Part shown: in pieces, positions 1 to 5,196 of the stretch
How the letters are laid out: each line of letters opens with the position of its first letter
Position numbering within the stretch: the stretch's first letter is position 1
DNA from: Bacteroidota bacterium
GTDB lineage: Bacteria; Bacteroidota; Bacteroidia; Chitinophagales; Chitinophagaceae
NCBI GenBank assembly: GCA_023429365.1
Contig: JAEYVW010000069.1
Span: 1 to 5,510 of the forward strand
Length of the DNA stretch: 5,510 bases
Direction: 5' to 3'
Notes under the pieces: generated by a model
Told to the model about the DNA's origin: nothing
The model's input: the letters and a program-made list of their open reading frames with translations, nothing else
Database searches by the model: none
Translations under genes and position numbers: made by a program

Positions 1-1
1 C

Positions 2-94
2 TGGTATGAAAAAGGGATGGAACAAACCCATAAAGCTGGCGACAGGCATGCGTATGGGGAGTTGAAGGGGGCGTGGGAGGAGTTAGGAATGTGA
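2..94 (+). CDS. C-terminal fragment of an unidentified protein (5' part outside the window)
   Basis: An open frame enters from the left edge and ends at TGA 92-94, giving 30 residues that begin WYEKGMEQTHKAGD and end AWEELGM. The composition is hydrophilic, with many Glu, Lys and Gly, which suits the end of a soluble helical protein, but I do not recognise the family. The stop codon falls inside the first unit of the 8-bp repeat array (87-94), so the last Met and the stop are written by repeat sequence. The gene end may therefore have been shaped by repeat growth. It is co-directional with tilS, 90 bp upstream of it, with no terminator hairpin between them. That this frame is coding is an inference from its position and amino-acid composition only. 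Confidence 0.5.
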   Translation, partial: WYEKGMEQTHKAGDRHAYGELKGAWEELGM

Positions 95-158
95 AAATGT
101 GGAAATGTGGAGATGTGAGAATGTGGAGATGTGAGAATGTGGGGATGTGGAAATGTGG
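87..158. repeat. Tandem array of nine 8-bp units, consensus RRATGTGR
   Basis: Nine consecutive octamers in perfect register: gaatgtga, aaatgtgg, aaatgtgg, agatgtga, gaatgtgg, agatgtga, gaatgtgg, ggatgtgg, aaatgtgg. Only purine transitions (A/G) vary between units. A higher-order 16-bp duplication is visible (111-126 equals 127-142). Two decayed units (gaatggga and gatttgct, 159-174) continue toward tilS. The array begins over the stop codon of the upstream gene and ends about 25 bp before the tilS ATG. The top strand is pyrimidine-poor and contains no C, a marked strand asymmetry. From general knowledge, such short-unit purine/TG-rich arrays recur between genes in Bacteroidota genomes; their function is unknown to me. 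Confidence 0.9.
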
Positions 159-164
159 GAATGG

Positions 165-179
165 GAGATTTGCTATAAT
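165..179 (+). promoter_or_regulatory. Weak promoter-like sequence just before tilS
   Basis: GAGATTTG (165-172) matches the Bacteroidota -7 box TAnnTTTG at five of six defined positions and lies 12 nt before the tilS ATG. TATAAT follows at 174-179 but is only 5 nt from the ATG. Use of either would give a very short or leaderless transcript. No TTTG-type -33 element is visible in the repeat array upstream. tilS may instead be read through from the upstream gene. Weak call. Confidence 0.2.
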
Positions 180-184
180 TATTC

Positions 185-1534
185 ATGAGTTTATTGCAAC
201 GATATAAAAATTTCGTCGAGGCTAACCGGCTTTTTACTTCAGGTGACCGGTTATTGCTGGCCGTGAGTGGTGGGGTGGATTCTGTGGTATTATGCGAGTT
301 ATGCAAACAGGCAGGTTATGATTTTTCTATCGCGCATTGCAATTTCCAGTTGCGTGATACGGATAGTGAAAGGGATGAAAAATTTGTTAGCGGACTGGCA
401 CAGCGCTACAACGTGAATTTTCATCTTGTAAAGTTTGAAACCAAAAAATTTGCTCAGGAGAATAAACTATCAACCCAGGAAGCTGCCCGCAACCTAAGAT
501 ATGCATGGTTCGAAGAAATCAGGTTGAAAAACGGTTACCAGTATATCCTGACGGCGCATCATGCCGATGATAATATCGAGACGGTGCTCATGAAATTTTT
601 TCGTGGCACTGGAATAAAGGGTATGCGTGGTATTGAGCCCAAAAAAGGTTCGATTGTCAGGCCGCTGTTATTCGCCCGTCGAAAGCAATTGGAGGAGTTC
701 CTGGCTGAACATCAGCTTGAATTTGTAAGTGACTACACCAACCAACAGGACGATTATACCCGCAATTATTTTCGCAACCAGGTCATCCCGATGATAGAAA
801 AATCGATTCCGGGTGCCAGTGAAAATGTGCTGACCAATATCGATCGCTTCAGGGAGATCGAACAACTCTACCAGCAGGCTTTGGAAACCCATAAAAAGCA
901 ACTGCTGGAAAGAAGAGGAAATGAAGTTCATATCCCTGTTTTGAAATTGAAGCAACGGGAGCCACTTCAGACCATTGTCTATGAGATCATCAGGAATTAT
1001 GACTTTAGTTCCGCCCAAACACAGGATGTGATCTCTTTGCTCGATAGCGATTCAGGGAAATATGTGAAATCTTCGTCACACCAGGTTATCAGGAACCGGA
1101 AATGGCTGGTCATTGCTCCTTTGCAGCCAGCATTATCAGAGACTGTTTTGATCGAGGAAGGACAGGCATTTGCCCAATGCGCGATGAAGAGTTTTCAATT
1201 ATCGATGGAAGAGACGGGTAACACAAATATTTCTACATCCAACCAGGATGCCTGTCTTGACGCGCATGCGATAAAATTCCCGCTTTTGCTTCGCAGGTGG
1301 AAACAGGGTGACTATTTCTATCCGTTGGGCATGCAGAAAAAGAAAAAGCTGTCACGCTTTTTTATCGATCAAAAACTTTCGAAAACGGAAAAAGAAAACA
1401 TCTGGGTGCTTGAATCTGACAAAAAGATCATCTGGGTGGTAGGACACCGCATTGACGACCGGTTTAAGATCACCGATAAAACTAAAAAGGTCTTAGTGAT
1501 TAGGTCCAGCCCTTCGCCTGTAAATACATTTTGA
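185..1534 (+). CDS. tilS: tRNA(Ile)-lysidine synthetase TilS
   Basis: TilS is a cytosolic enzyme that uses ATP and lysine to convert C34 of the CAU anticodon of one tRNA-Ile to lysidine. This switches its decoding from AUG to AUA and its charging from Met to Ile, and it is normally essential. The N-terminal N-type ATP-pyrophosphatase domain carries the PP-loop SGGVDS (residues 28-33). Further family blocks are AHCNFQLR (50-57), TAHHADDNIETVLM (123-136), RGTGIKGMRG (140-149) and the DxTN...YxRNxxR stretch (183-198). The C-terminal TilS domain is intact: LRRWKQGDYFYPLGM (369-383), KKLSRFFIDQKLS (387-399) and WVVGHRIDDRFKIT (417-430). At 449 aa it has the length usual for Bacteroidota. The ATG at 185 is fixed by an in-frame TAA at 176-178 and by the normal distance to the PP-loop. 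No Shine-Dalgarno is visible. The last 11 residues (from I439) lie in the overlap with the convergent rhomboid gene and look like a non-conserved tail. Confidence 0.97.
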   Translation: MSLLQRYKNFVEANRLFTSGDRLLLAVSGGVDSVVLCELCKQAGYDFSIAHCNFQLRDTDSERDEKFVSGLAQRYNVNFHLVKFETKKFAQENKLSTQEAARNLRYAWFEEIRLKNGYQYILTAHHADDNIETVLMKFFRGTGIKGMRGIEPKKGSIVRPLLFARRKQLEEFLAEHQLEFVSDYTNQQDDYTRNYFRNQVIPMIEKSIPGASENVLTNIDRFREIEQLYQQALETHKKQLLERRGNEVHIPVLKLKQREPLQTIVYEIIRNYDFSSAQTQDVISLLDSDSGKYVKSSSHQVIRNRKWLVIAPLQPALSETVLIEEGQAFAQCAMKSFQLSMEETGNTNISTSNQDACLDAHAIKFPLLLRRWKQGDYFYPLGMQKKKKLSRFFIDQKLSKTEKENIWVLESDKKIIWVVGHRIDDRFKITDKTKKVLVIRSSPSPVNTF

Positions 1535-2156
1535 TTCCTTCGATGCAATAGGAAATCGCGTCAAAGTCCGCAACAAGTTTACCCAAAATAATAACGAAGG
1601 CAAGTCCAAACAGAGCTCCCCAGATATGCGCGGAGTGATTTATATTGGAACTACCTTTTTTATCAAGGATAGCTGAAATGATCAAATACAATGGTGCAAA
1701 AACAAACCCAGGAATCGGAATCGGGATAAAGAATATAAATACCTCGAGGTACGGCGCGATCAGCAGGCCCGCGAAAATGACAGCACTTACCGCACCTGAA
1801 GCACCAAGACTTCGATAGTGGTAATTGTTCCTGTTTTTAAAATAGGTTGGTAATATAGAAACAGCCAGGGCCGCTACATACATTAGCAGGTATAAGAATT
1901 TCCCTTTTTCCTGGAAAATCTCCGCGAACTGGACTTCAACCGTACGACCAAACAGGTAAAGGGCGAGCATATTGAAGATCAGGTGCGCCCAATCCGCATG
2001 AATAAGACCGCAACTAAAAAATCGATACCATTGATTACGCTGGCTGACTGCAGGCGGATAAAAAATAAGATCCTCCATGATCTTCTGATTATTAAATGCG
2101 CCGATAGATACCAGTACCGTGATGATGACTATAATGATCGTGATTGACAATTCCAT
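1500..2156 (-). CDS. Rhomboid-family intramembrane serine protease
   Basis: A 218-residue polytopic membrane protein with about six hydrophobic segments (roughly residues 4-20, 46-70, 87-104, 117-134, 137-162, 174-194), the compact six-helix rhomboid core. All catalytic signatures are present: the HxxxxHxxxN pattern of helix 2 (H53, H58, N62), the active-site motif GASG with nucleophile S120, and the helix-6 AHxxG motif with the general base H177. It should therefore be an active protease that cuts transmembrane segments of other inner-membrane proteins; the substrate is unknown. There are no extra cytosolic or zinc-finger domains. The ATG at 2154-2156 is the only plausible start; the frame stays open to 2223 but offers no other ATG. 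Its 3' end overlaps tilS by 35 bp on the opposite strand. Its upstream side carries the RRATTTGA array. TACATTTA on the minus strand (2161-2168) resembles a -7 box but sits only 4 nt from the ATG. Confidence 0.93.
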   Translation of the reverse strand: MELSITIIIVIITVLVSIGAFNNQKIMEDLIFYPPAVSQRNQWYRFFSCGLIHADWAHLIFNMLALYLFGRTVEVQFAEIFQEKGKFLYLLMYVAALAVSILPTYFKNRNNYHYRSLGASGAVSAVIFAGLLIAPYLEVFIFFIPIPIPGFVFAPLYLIISAILDKKGSSNINHSAHIWGALFGLAFVIILGKLVADFDAISYCIEGIKMYLQAKGWT

Positions 2157-2162
2157 TTGATA

Positions 2163-2196
2163 AATGTAAAGAATTTGAAAGATTGAGAATTTGAAA
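2163..2196. repeat. Short 8-bp-period array, consensus RRATTTGA
   Basis: Units gaatttga (2171-2178), aagattga (2179-2186) and gaatttga (2187-2194) follow each other in an 8-bp register, with a degenerate unit aatgtaaa before them (2163-2170). The 11-mer agaatttgaaa occurs at 2170-2180 and 2186-2196, 16 bp apart. Period and purine-rich sense match the array before tilS (RRATGTGR), so I regard both as one repeat family with T and G variants. It lies in the presumed leader region of the rhomboid gene, where the transcript would carry the complement, TTTCAAATTC. Confidence 0.65.
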
Positions 2197-2258
2197 AGGG
2201 TGCATCTAAAATTTTCGCTAGATCAATTTATGCAGGTAACCATTAATAACCTCTGGTT

Positions 2259-2382
2259 AACCTTATTACCGCAGTAAAAAGTCATTTTTAACAATACCCA
2301 ACCTTATTCCCTTATCCCACTGAAAAATAAGGTAATAAGGTTATTTACTGTTGTGCTTTTAAGTTACTAAGGTAATAAGGTT
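2259..2382. repeat. Four dispersed copies of AACCTTATTACC / GGTAATAAGGTT, two per strand
   Basis: Copies: AACCTTATTACC at 2259-2270; AACCTTATTCCC (one change) at 2300-2311; GGTAATAAGGTT at 2331-2342 and at 2371-2382. The last two are part of a 15-bp direct repeat, TAAGGTAATAAGGTT (2328-2342 and 2368-2382), spaced exactly 40 bp apart. Locally the copies extend as octamers (aggtaata at 2330 and 2370, flanked by aggttatt and agttacta), so an 8-bp unit again underlies them. An 8-bp perfect palindrome, GGTTAACC, lies at 2255-2262. Copies in opposite orientation can pair in several alternative ways. From memory, similar AAGGTAATAAGG strings recur between genes in Bacteroidota genomes; a genome count would be needed to confirm this. 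Confidence 0.8.
2300..2342. other. Strong hairpin: 16-bp stem with one mismatch, 11-nt loop
   Basis: AACCTTATTCCCTTAT (2300-2315) pairs with ATAAGGTAATAAGGTT (2327-2342), leaving one mismatch at the tenth base and an 11-nt loop, cccactgaaaa. It is followed on the + strand by attta, not a T-run, and lies between divergent genes, so it is not a terminator for either neighbour. The right arm can also pair with the element at 2259-2270, giving a larger alternative structure. Confidence 0.7.
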
Positions 2383-2464
2383 TTGAACCCAGCCGGAGTG
2401 AAGAACTTTTCATCGGTTAAAGCGAAAATTTGAATTGCGCCCGTGCGCCATCCTTCCGAAGATT

Positions 2465-2496
2465 TTTCAGGTTTCATTCAACTCTCGTTATTTTTG
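2465..2496 (+). promoter_or_regulatory. Bacteroidota-type promoter for the DUF4254-GT9 operon
   Basis: TATTTTTG at 2489-2496 is an exact match to the Bacteroidota -7 consensus TAnnTTTG. A degenerate -33 element, tttc (consensus TTTG), lies at 2465-2468, with about 20 bp between the two boxes. Transcription should start near 2502-2504, giving a leader of roughly 10 nt before the ATG at 2513. The leader is AT-rich and lacks a Shine-Dalgarno, as is common in this phylum. The site lies outside the inverted-repeat element. Confidence 0.55.
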
Positions 2497-2512
2497 TTTT
2501 TAAATTAATTGT

Positions 2513-3118
2513 ATGGACATTTCGAAAGCGGCAGAGATTTTCCGTCGGAGCATATCGGACTATCATGTTACTGATGACGTGGATTCCGTGATGAAAAATC
2601 CATATGCAGCCGGCAGTATTGAGAACCTGCTTTTTGAGAAAAACTGGATCGACACGGTGCAATGGCATTTGGAAGATATTATACGTAGCCCCGAAATTGA
2701 TCCCGTGGAAGCGCTGGTGATCAAAAGAAGGATCGACTCATCCAACCAGAAAAGAACAGACCTGGTTGAATATATTGATAGCTGGTTCCTGGATCAATAC
2801 CGGGATGTGAAAATTCAACCCGGCGCCAAGATTAATACTGAAAGTCCAGCCTGGGCTATTGACCGCTTATCAATCCTGGAATTGAAGATCTATCACATGA
2901 AGGCTGAAGTTGATAGAACTGACGCCGATCATGCGCATATCCAAAAATGCCAGCAAAAGTTGGATGTGTTGCTTACCCAGCACACTGATTTAAGTACAGC
3001 CATACAACAACTACTGGATGATTACCGGCAGGGAAATAAGTACATGAAAGTTTACAGGCAGATGAAGATGTATAACGATGAAAGCCTTAACCCGGTGTTG
3101 TACGGCTCGAAAAAATAG
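2513..3118 (+). CDS. DUF4254 domain-containing protein
   Basis: A 201-residue, charged, largely helical protein without signal peptide or membrane segment, so probably cytosolic. The length equals the whole DUF4254 family, whose biochemical function is not known to me. Recognisable blocks are NQKRTDLVEYID (78-89), INTESPAWAIDRLSILELKI (107-126) and the C-terminal signature YRQMKMYNDESLNPVLYG (181-198). Residues about 115-170 are heptad-like and may form a coiled coil. The ATG at 2513 is fixed by an in-frame TAA at 2501-2503 and by the promoter just upstream. Only 4 bp separate its stop from the TTG start of the GT9 gene, so the two are surely co-transcribed and probably translationally coupled. 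From memory, DUF4254 genes in Bacteroidota often stand beside GT9 genes, which suggests a role in surface saccharide assembly. That role is an inference. Confidence 0.88.
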   Translation: MDISKAAEIFRRSISDYHVTDDVDSVMKNPYAAGSIENLLFEKNWIDTVQWHLEDIIRSPEIDPVEALVIKRRIDSSNQKRTDLVEYIDSWFLDQYRDVKIQPGAKINTESPAWAIDRLSILELKIYHMKAEVDRTDADHAHIQKCQQKLDVLLTQHTDLSTAIQQLLDDYRQGNKYMKVYRQMKMYNDESLNPVLYGSKK

Positions 3119-3122
3119 TTGA

Positions 3123-4151
3123 TTGCAAACTCCTTCACATATTGTCGTATTCCGTTTTTCAGCACTCGGCGATGTGGCCATGACTGTTCCGGTTTTAAGA
3201 TGTTTGCTTAAGCAATACCCCGGGCTGCGGATCACGGTTATTTCCCAGGCATTTTGCAGGCCTTTATTTGATGATATAGAAAGACTTGATTTTTATGGTG
3301 TGGACTTTAAAGCACAGTATAAAGGTGTATGGGGTATAAGAAATTTGAGCAAAAAGATCAGGGAGGAGATTCCTTTCGACGCCGTTGCAGACCTGCATAA
3401 TGTGATCAGGTCAAAGTTGCTACGTTTTTTTCTTCGTCCTAACAAAATCGCCGTTATTGATAAGGGCCGGAAGGAGAAGGCTTCATTAACCCGGCCTCGT
3501 GACAAACAATTGCGACCATTAAAAACGGGTTTTCAGCGATACGCTGATGTTTTTGCCGCGCTTGGCTATCCAGTTAACCTGGTGTTGGAAGAGGGGATAA
3601 GGCATACGGAAATGACAGAAGGTGTATTTCCTTTTGCAAAACAATTAGGAGAAAAGGTTGTTGGAGTCGCCCCTTTTGCGAAACATGCAGCCAAACTCTA
3701 TCCCCTGGAAAAAATGCGTGAAGTCGCCACTATGCTTGCAGGTGAAGGTTATAAGATTTTGTTGTTTGGCTCTAAACAGGAGGCTGCTGTATTGGAGGAA
3801 TGGTCAAAGCTTAGTGAGAATATCTTTTCGATAGCCGGCAGGTGCAATTTTAAGGATGAGCTGGGACTGATCTCGCAGCTTGATTTAATGGTCAGTATGG
3901 ATTCCGCAAATATGCATCTTGCATCTTTATATGGTGTGCCGGTTGTTTCGATATGGGGAGGCACTCATCCTTTTCTTGGATTCTATGGGTGGGGACAGCC
4001 TTATGACTATGCGATACAGGAGGATTTGCCATGCCGGCCTTCATCCGTTTTTGGAAATAAACCATGTCCACAGCACGGGGCTGAAGGGTGTATGCAGGGA
4101 ATTACTCCTGAGATAATCGTGGAAAAAGTCAAACAGGTTCTGCGGTCCTGA
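3123..4151 (+). CDS. Glycosyltransferase family 9 (ADP-heptose:LPS heptosyltransferase-like), TTG start
   Basis: A 342-residue GT-B-fold enzyme of the GT9 family, which transfers heptose or a related sugar from a nucleotide-activated donor to lipopolysaccharide core on the cytoplasmic face of the inner membrane. N-terminal domain: FRFSALGDVAMTVPVLR (10-26), with the G16-D17 pair that includes the catalytic-base aspartate. Donor-side domain: APFAKHAAKLYP (183-194), whose lysines match phosphate-binding positions, and SMDSANMHLASLYGVPVVSI (258-277) with H265. A C-terminal block holds C304, C315 and C323, where relatives as I recall them read CRPCSVFG and this protein has CRPSSVFG. The start is TTG: an in-frame TGA at 3120-3122 directly precedes it, and the first ATG (M20) would remove the GD motif. 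It lies 4 bp after the DUF4254 gene, in one operon. Its 3' end overlaps the opposing GT9 gene by 23 bp. Sugar specificity cannot be read from the sequence. Confidence 0.92.
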   Translation: MQTPSHIVVFRFSALGDVAMTVPVLRCLLKQYPGLRITVISQAFCRPLFDDIERLDFYGVDFKAQYKGVWGIRNLSKKIREEIPFDAVADLHNVIRSKLLRFFLRPNKIAVIDKGRKEKASLTRPRDKQLRPLKTGFQRYADVFAALGYPVNLVLEEGIRHTEMTEGVFPFAKQLGEKVVGVAPFAKHAAKLYPLEKMREVATMLAGEGYKILLFGSKQEAAVLEEWSKLSENIFSIAGRCNFKDELGLISQLDLMVSMDSANMHLASLYGVPVVSIWGGTHPFLGFYGWGQPYDYAIQEDLPCRPSSVFGNKPCPQHGAEGCMQGITPEIIVEKVKQVLRS

Positions 4152-5196
4152 TATCTTCCAGGAAAACCTTGAGTTTGTTTTTCATCAGGTCAAACGATAG
4201 TTTTTTGTAATACTCCGCATATTGTTTTTTGATTGCGTAAGGGTCATAGTTTTCCGGGTAGAGTTCCGGGTAGTAATCCTGGATATGCACTGCTACATGT
4301 TTGTTTTCGTCGACCAGCATATCCCATAGCGTTTTTGGGATCCAGGGACAAAAAACGGAGAAAGTCGGTACACCTAAAGCCTTAGCCATATTGACAGCAC
4401 CACCCTCATTGCCGATTAAAGCTTTACAATGTGTCAATATCGACACAAATCCTCTAAGGCCCGGTGCATATAAATCAAAAATTATTCTACGCTGTGTTTC
4501 TGGTTTACATAAGTCGAAAATAATGCGTGCCTCTTCTTTTTGCGACGGCAGGTAATTAAATAATAAGGCAAAATCGGTTTTGGAAGCGACATAATCAATC
4601 ATTTGCGCCATAACGGGCGGTGGAAGACTTTTGGATTCACTGCTGCCCAGAACACTGATCATAGCGGCCTGCTGGCCGCCAGTCAGGTGCTGATGCAGGA
4701 TATTCAATCCGTCCTCTGTTTCCTTATCTGTCAGGTATATTTTTGGAAAATGAATGGGTGCGATTTGTCCTGTTACCATCGCGGCGAGTTCGAGACGAAA
4801 TAGCAAGGCTTCATTACTCGTTCCTTTCGCTGCGGCTACAGTATGGGTATAAAAAAACCTGGTGTACCATTTTTTCTTACCAATGATCTTTTTGGCTTTG
4901 CAAAAACTGGATATGATGATACTTTCCCATTTGCCATAAGCATCGATCACAACGTCATATTTATTCCTTGCTAATGTTCTACCAAAATCTGAAAGTGAAA
5001 AAACGGTCCTGTATTTTGTTTTGTCAAACGAGATGATGTGGTCGATGAAAGGATTATGCAGAAGAATGTCTGTCGTATTGTTATGAACCAGGTAGTGAAC
5101 TTCAGCGTCGGGGTAAGTCAGTTTTATGGCCTGGCAGATCACAGTACTTAACAATACGTCACCTGTCATTTTCTGTTGAATAACAAGAATCCTCAT
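4129..5196 (-). CDS. Second glycosyltransferase family 9 protein, divergent subfamily
   Basis: A 355-residue GT9-type enzyme, only distantly similar to the GT9 protein ending opposite it. The start MRILVIQQKMTGDVLLSTVI places the conserved G12-D13 pair where the family has it. An ATG 48 bp further upstream (5242-5244) would add 16 residues unlike any GT9 start and is rejected. The donor-side motif reads ALIGNEGGAVNMAKALGVPT (259-278), with Asn where classical heptosyltransferases have His in the HLA signature. It is followed by FSVFCPWIPKTLW (279-291), a pattern I associate with a Bacteroidota-specific GT9 branch. The tail DYYPELYPENYDPYAIKKQY (308-327) is tyrosine-rich. It probably adds a sugar in lipopolysaccharide core or a similar surface glycan, in the cytoplasm at the inner membrane; donor and acceptor are unknown. 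It converges on the DUF4254-GT9 operon with a 23-bp overlap and no terminator. No convincing promoter was found upstream. Confidence 0.88.
   Translation of the reverse strand: MRILVIQQKMTGDVLLSTVICQAIKLTYPDAEVHYLVHNNTTDILLHNPFIDHIISFDKTKYRTVFSLSDFGRTLARNKYDVVIDAYGKWESIIISSFCKAKKIIGKKKWYTRFFYTHTVAAAKGTSNEALLFRLELAAMVTGQIAPIHFPKIYLTDKETEDGLNILHQHLTGGQQAAMISVLGSSESKSLPPPVMAQMIDYVASKTDFALLFNYLPSQKEEARIIFDLCKPETQRRIIFDLYAPGLRGFVSILTHCKALIGNEGGAVNMAKALGVPTFSVFCPWIPKTLWDMLVDENKHVAVHIQDYYPELYPENYDPYAIKKQYAEYYKKLSFDLMKNKLKVFLEDIRTAEPV

Larger units (their letters stand above)
2198..2442. mobile_element. Possible MITE-like element: 245 bp bounded by imperfect 22-bp inverted repeats
   Basis: The left arm (2198-2219, gggtgcatct then aaaattttcgct) matches the reverse complement of the right arm (2421-2442) at 18 of 22 positions. 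This includes a perfect 11-bp core, AAATTTTCGCT (2209-2219) against AGCGAAAATTT (2421-2431). The enclosed 201 bp have no gene and hold the GGTAATAAGGTT repeats. The size and non-coding content suit a miniature inverted-repeat element. Against this, no target-site duplication is seen outside the arms, no related transposase is in the window, and the outermost bases match less well. The arms could instead be paired regulator sites serving the two divergent genes. Confidence 0.3.
2157..2512. other. Structured non-coding gap between divergent genes
   Basis: 356 bp separate the start of the rhomboid gene from the start of the DUF4254 gene. I find no credible protein or tRNA gene in it. It contains, left to right: an 8-bp-period array (2163-2196), the left arm of a 22-bp imperfect inverted repeat (2198-2219), four copies of a GGTAATAAGGTT-type element in both orientations (2259-2382), the right arm (2421-2442), and the DUF4254 promoter (2465-2496). 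Its AT-richness in the centre contrasts with the short GC-rich patch gcgcccgtgcgcc at 2437-2449. Confidence 0.85.

Noticed and set aside
174..179. TATAAT as the -10 box of a sigma-70 promoter for tilS
   Set aside because: It ends only 5 nt before the ATG and includes the in-frame TAA at 176-178, with no TTGACA-like element about 17 bp upstream. Bacteroidota use TAnnTTTG boxes, so it is at best a minor part of the weak promoter entry.
668..1018. 116-codon open frame on the minus strand inside tilS
   Set aside because: It lies wholly within the clearly coding tilS gene and its product shows no recognisable domain; it is a shadow frame. The same applies to the other frames nested in the DUF4254 and GT9 genes.
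1339..1352. A-rich run in tilS (aaaaagaaaaagc) as a possible programmed frameshift site
   Set aside because: The frame continues unbroken through the conserved C-terminal domain, and neither shifted frame gives a sensible product.
2328..2382. Two identical 15-bp repeats 40 bp apart, as in a minimal CRISPR array
   Set aside because: The repeats are too short, only two are direct copies, inverted copies lie beside them, and no cas gene is present. They are part of the dispersed GGTAATAAGGTT family.
2437..2449. GC-rich gcgcccgtgcgcc as a regulator site or terminator stem
   Set aside because: It is a short direct, not inverted, similarity and overlaps the right arm of the inverted repeat. No stem with a T-run can be drawn.
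2474..2668. 64-codon minus-strand open frame over the DUF4254 promoter and start
   Set aside because: It overlaps the conserved DUF4254 coding sequence, has no family resemblance, and would run through the promoter.
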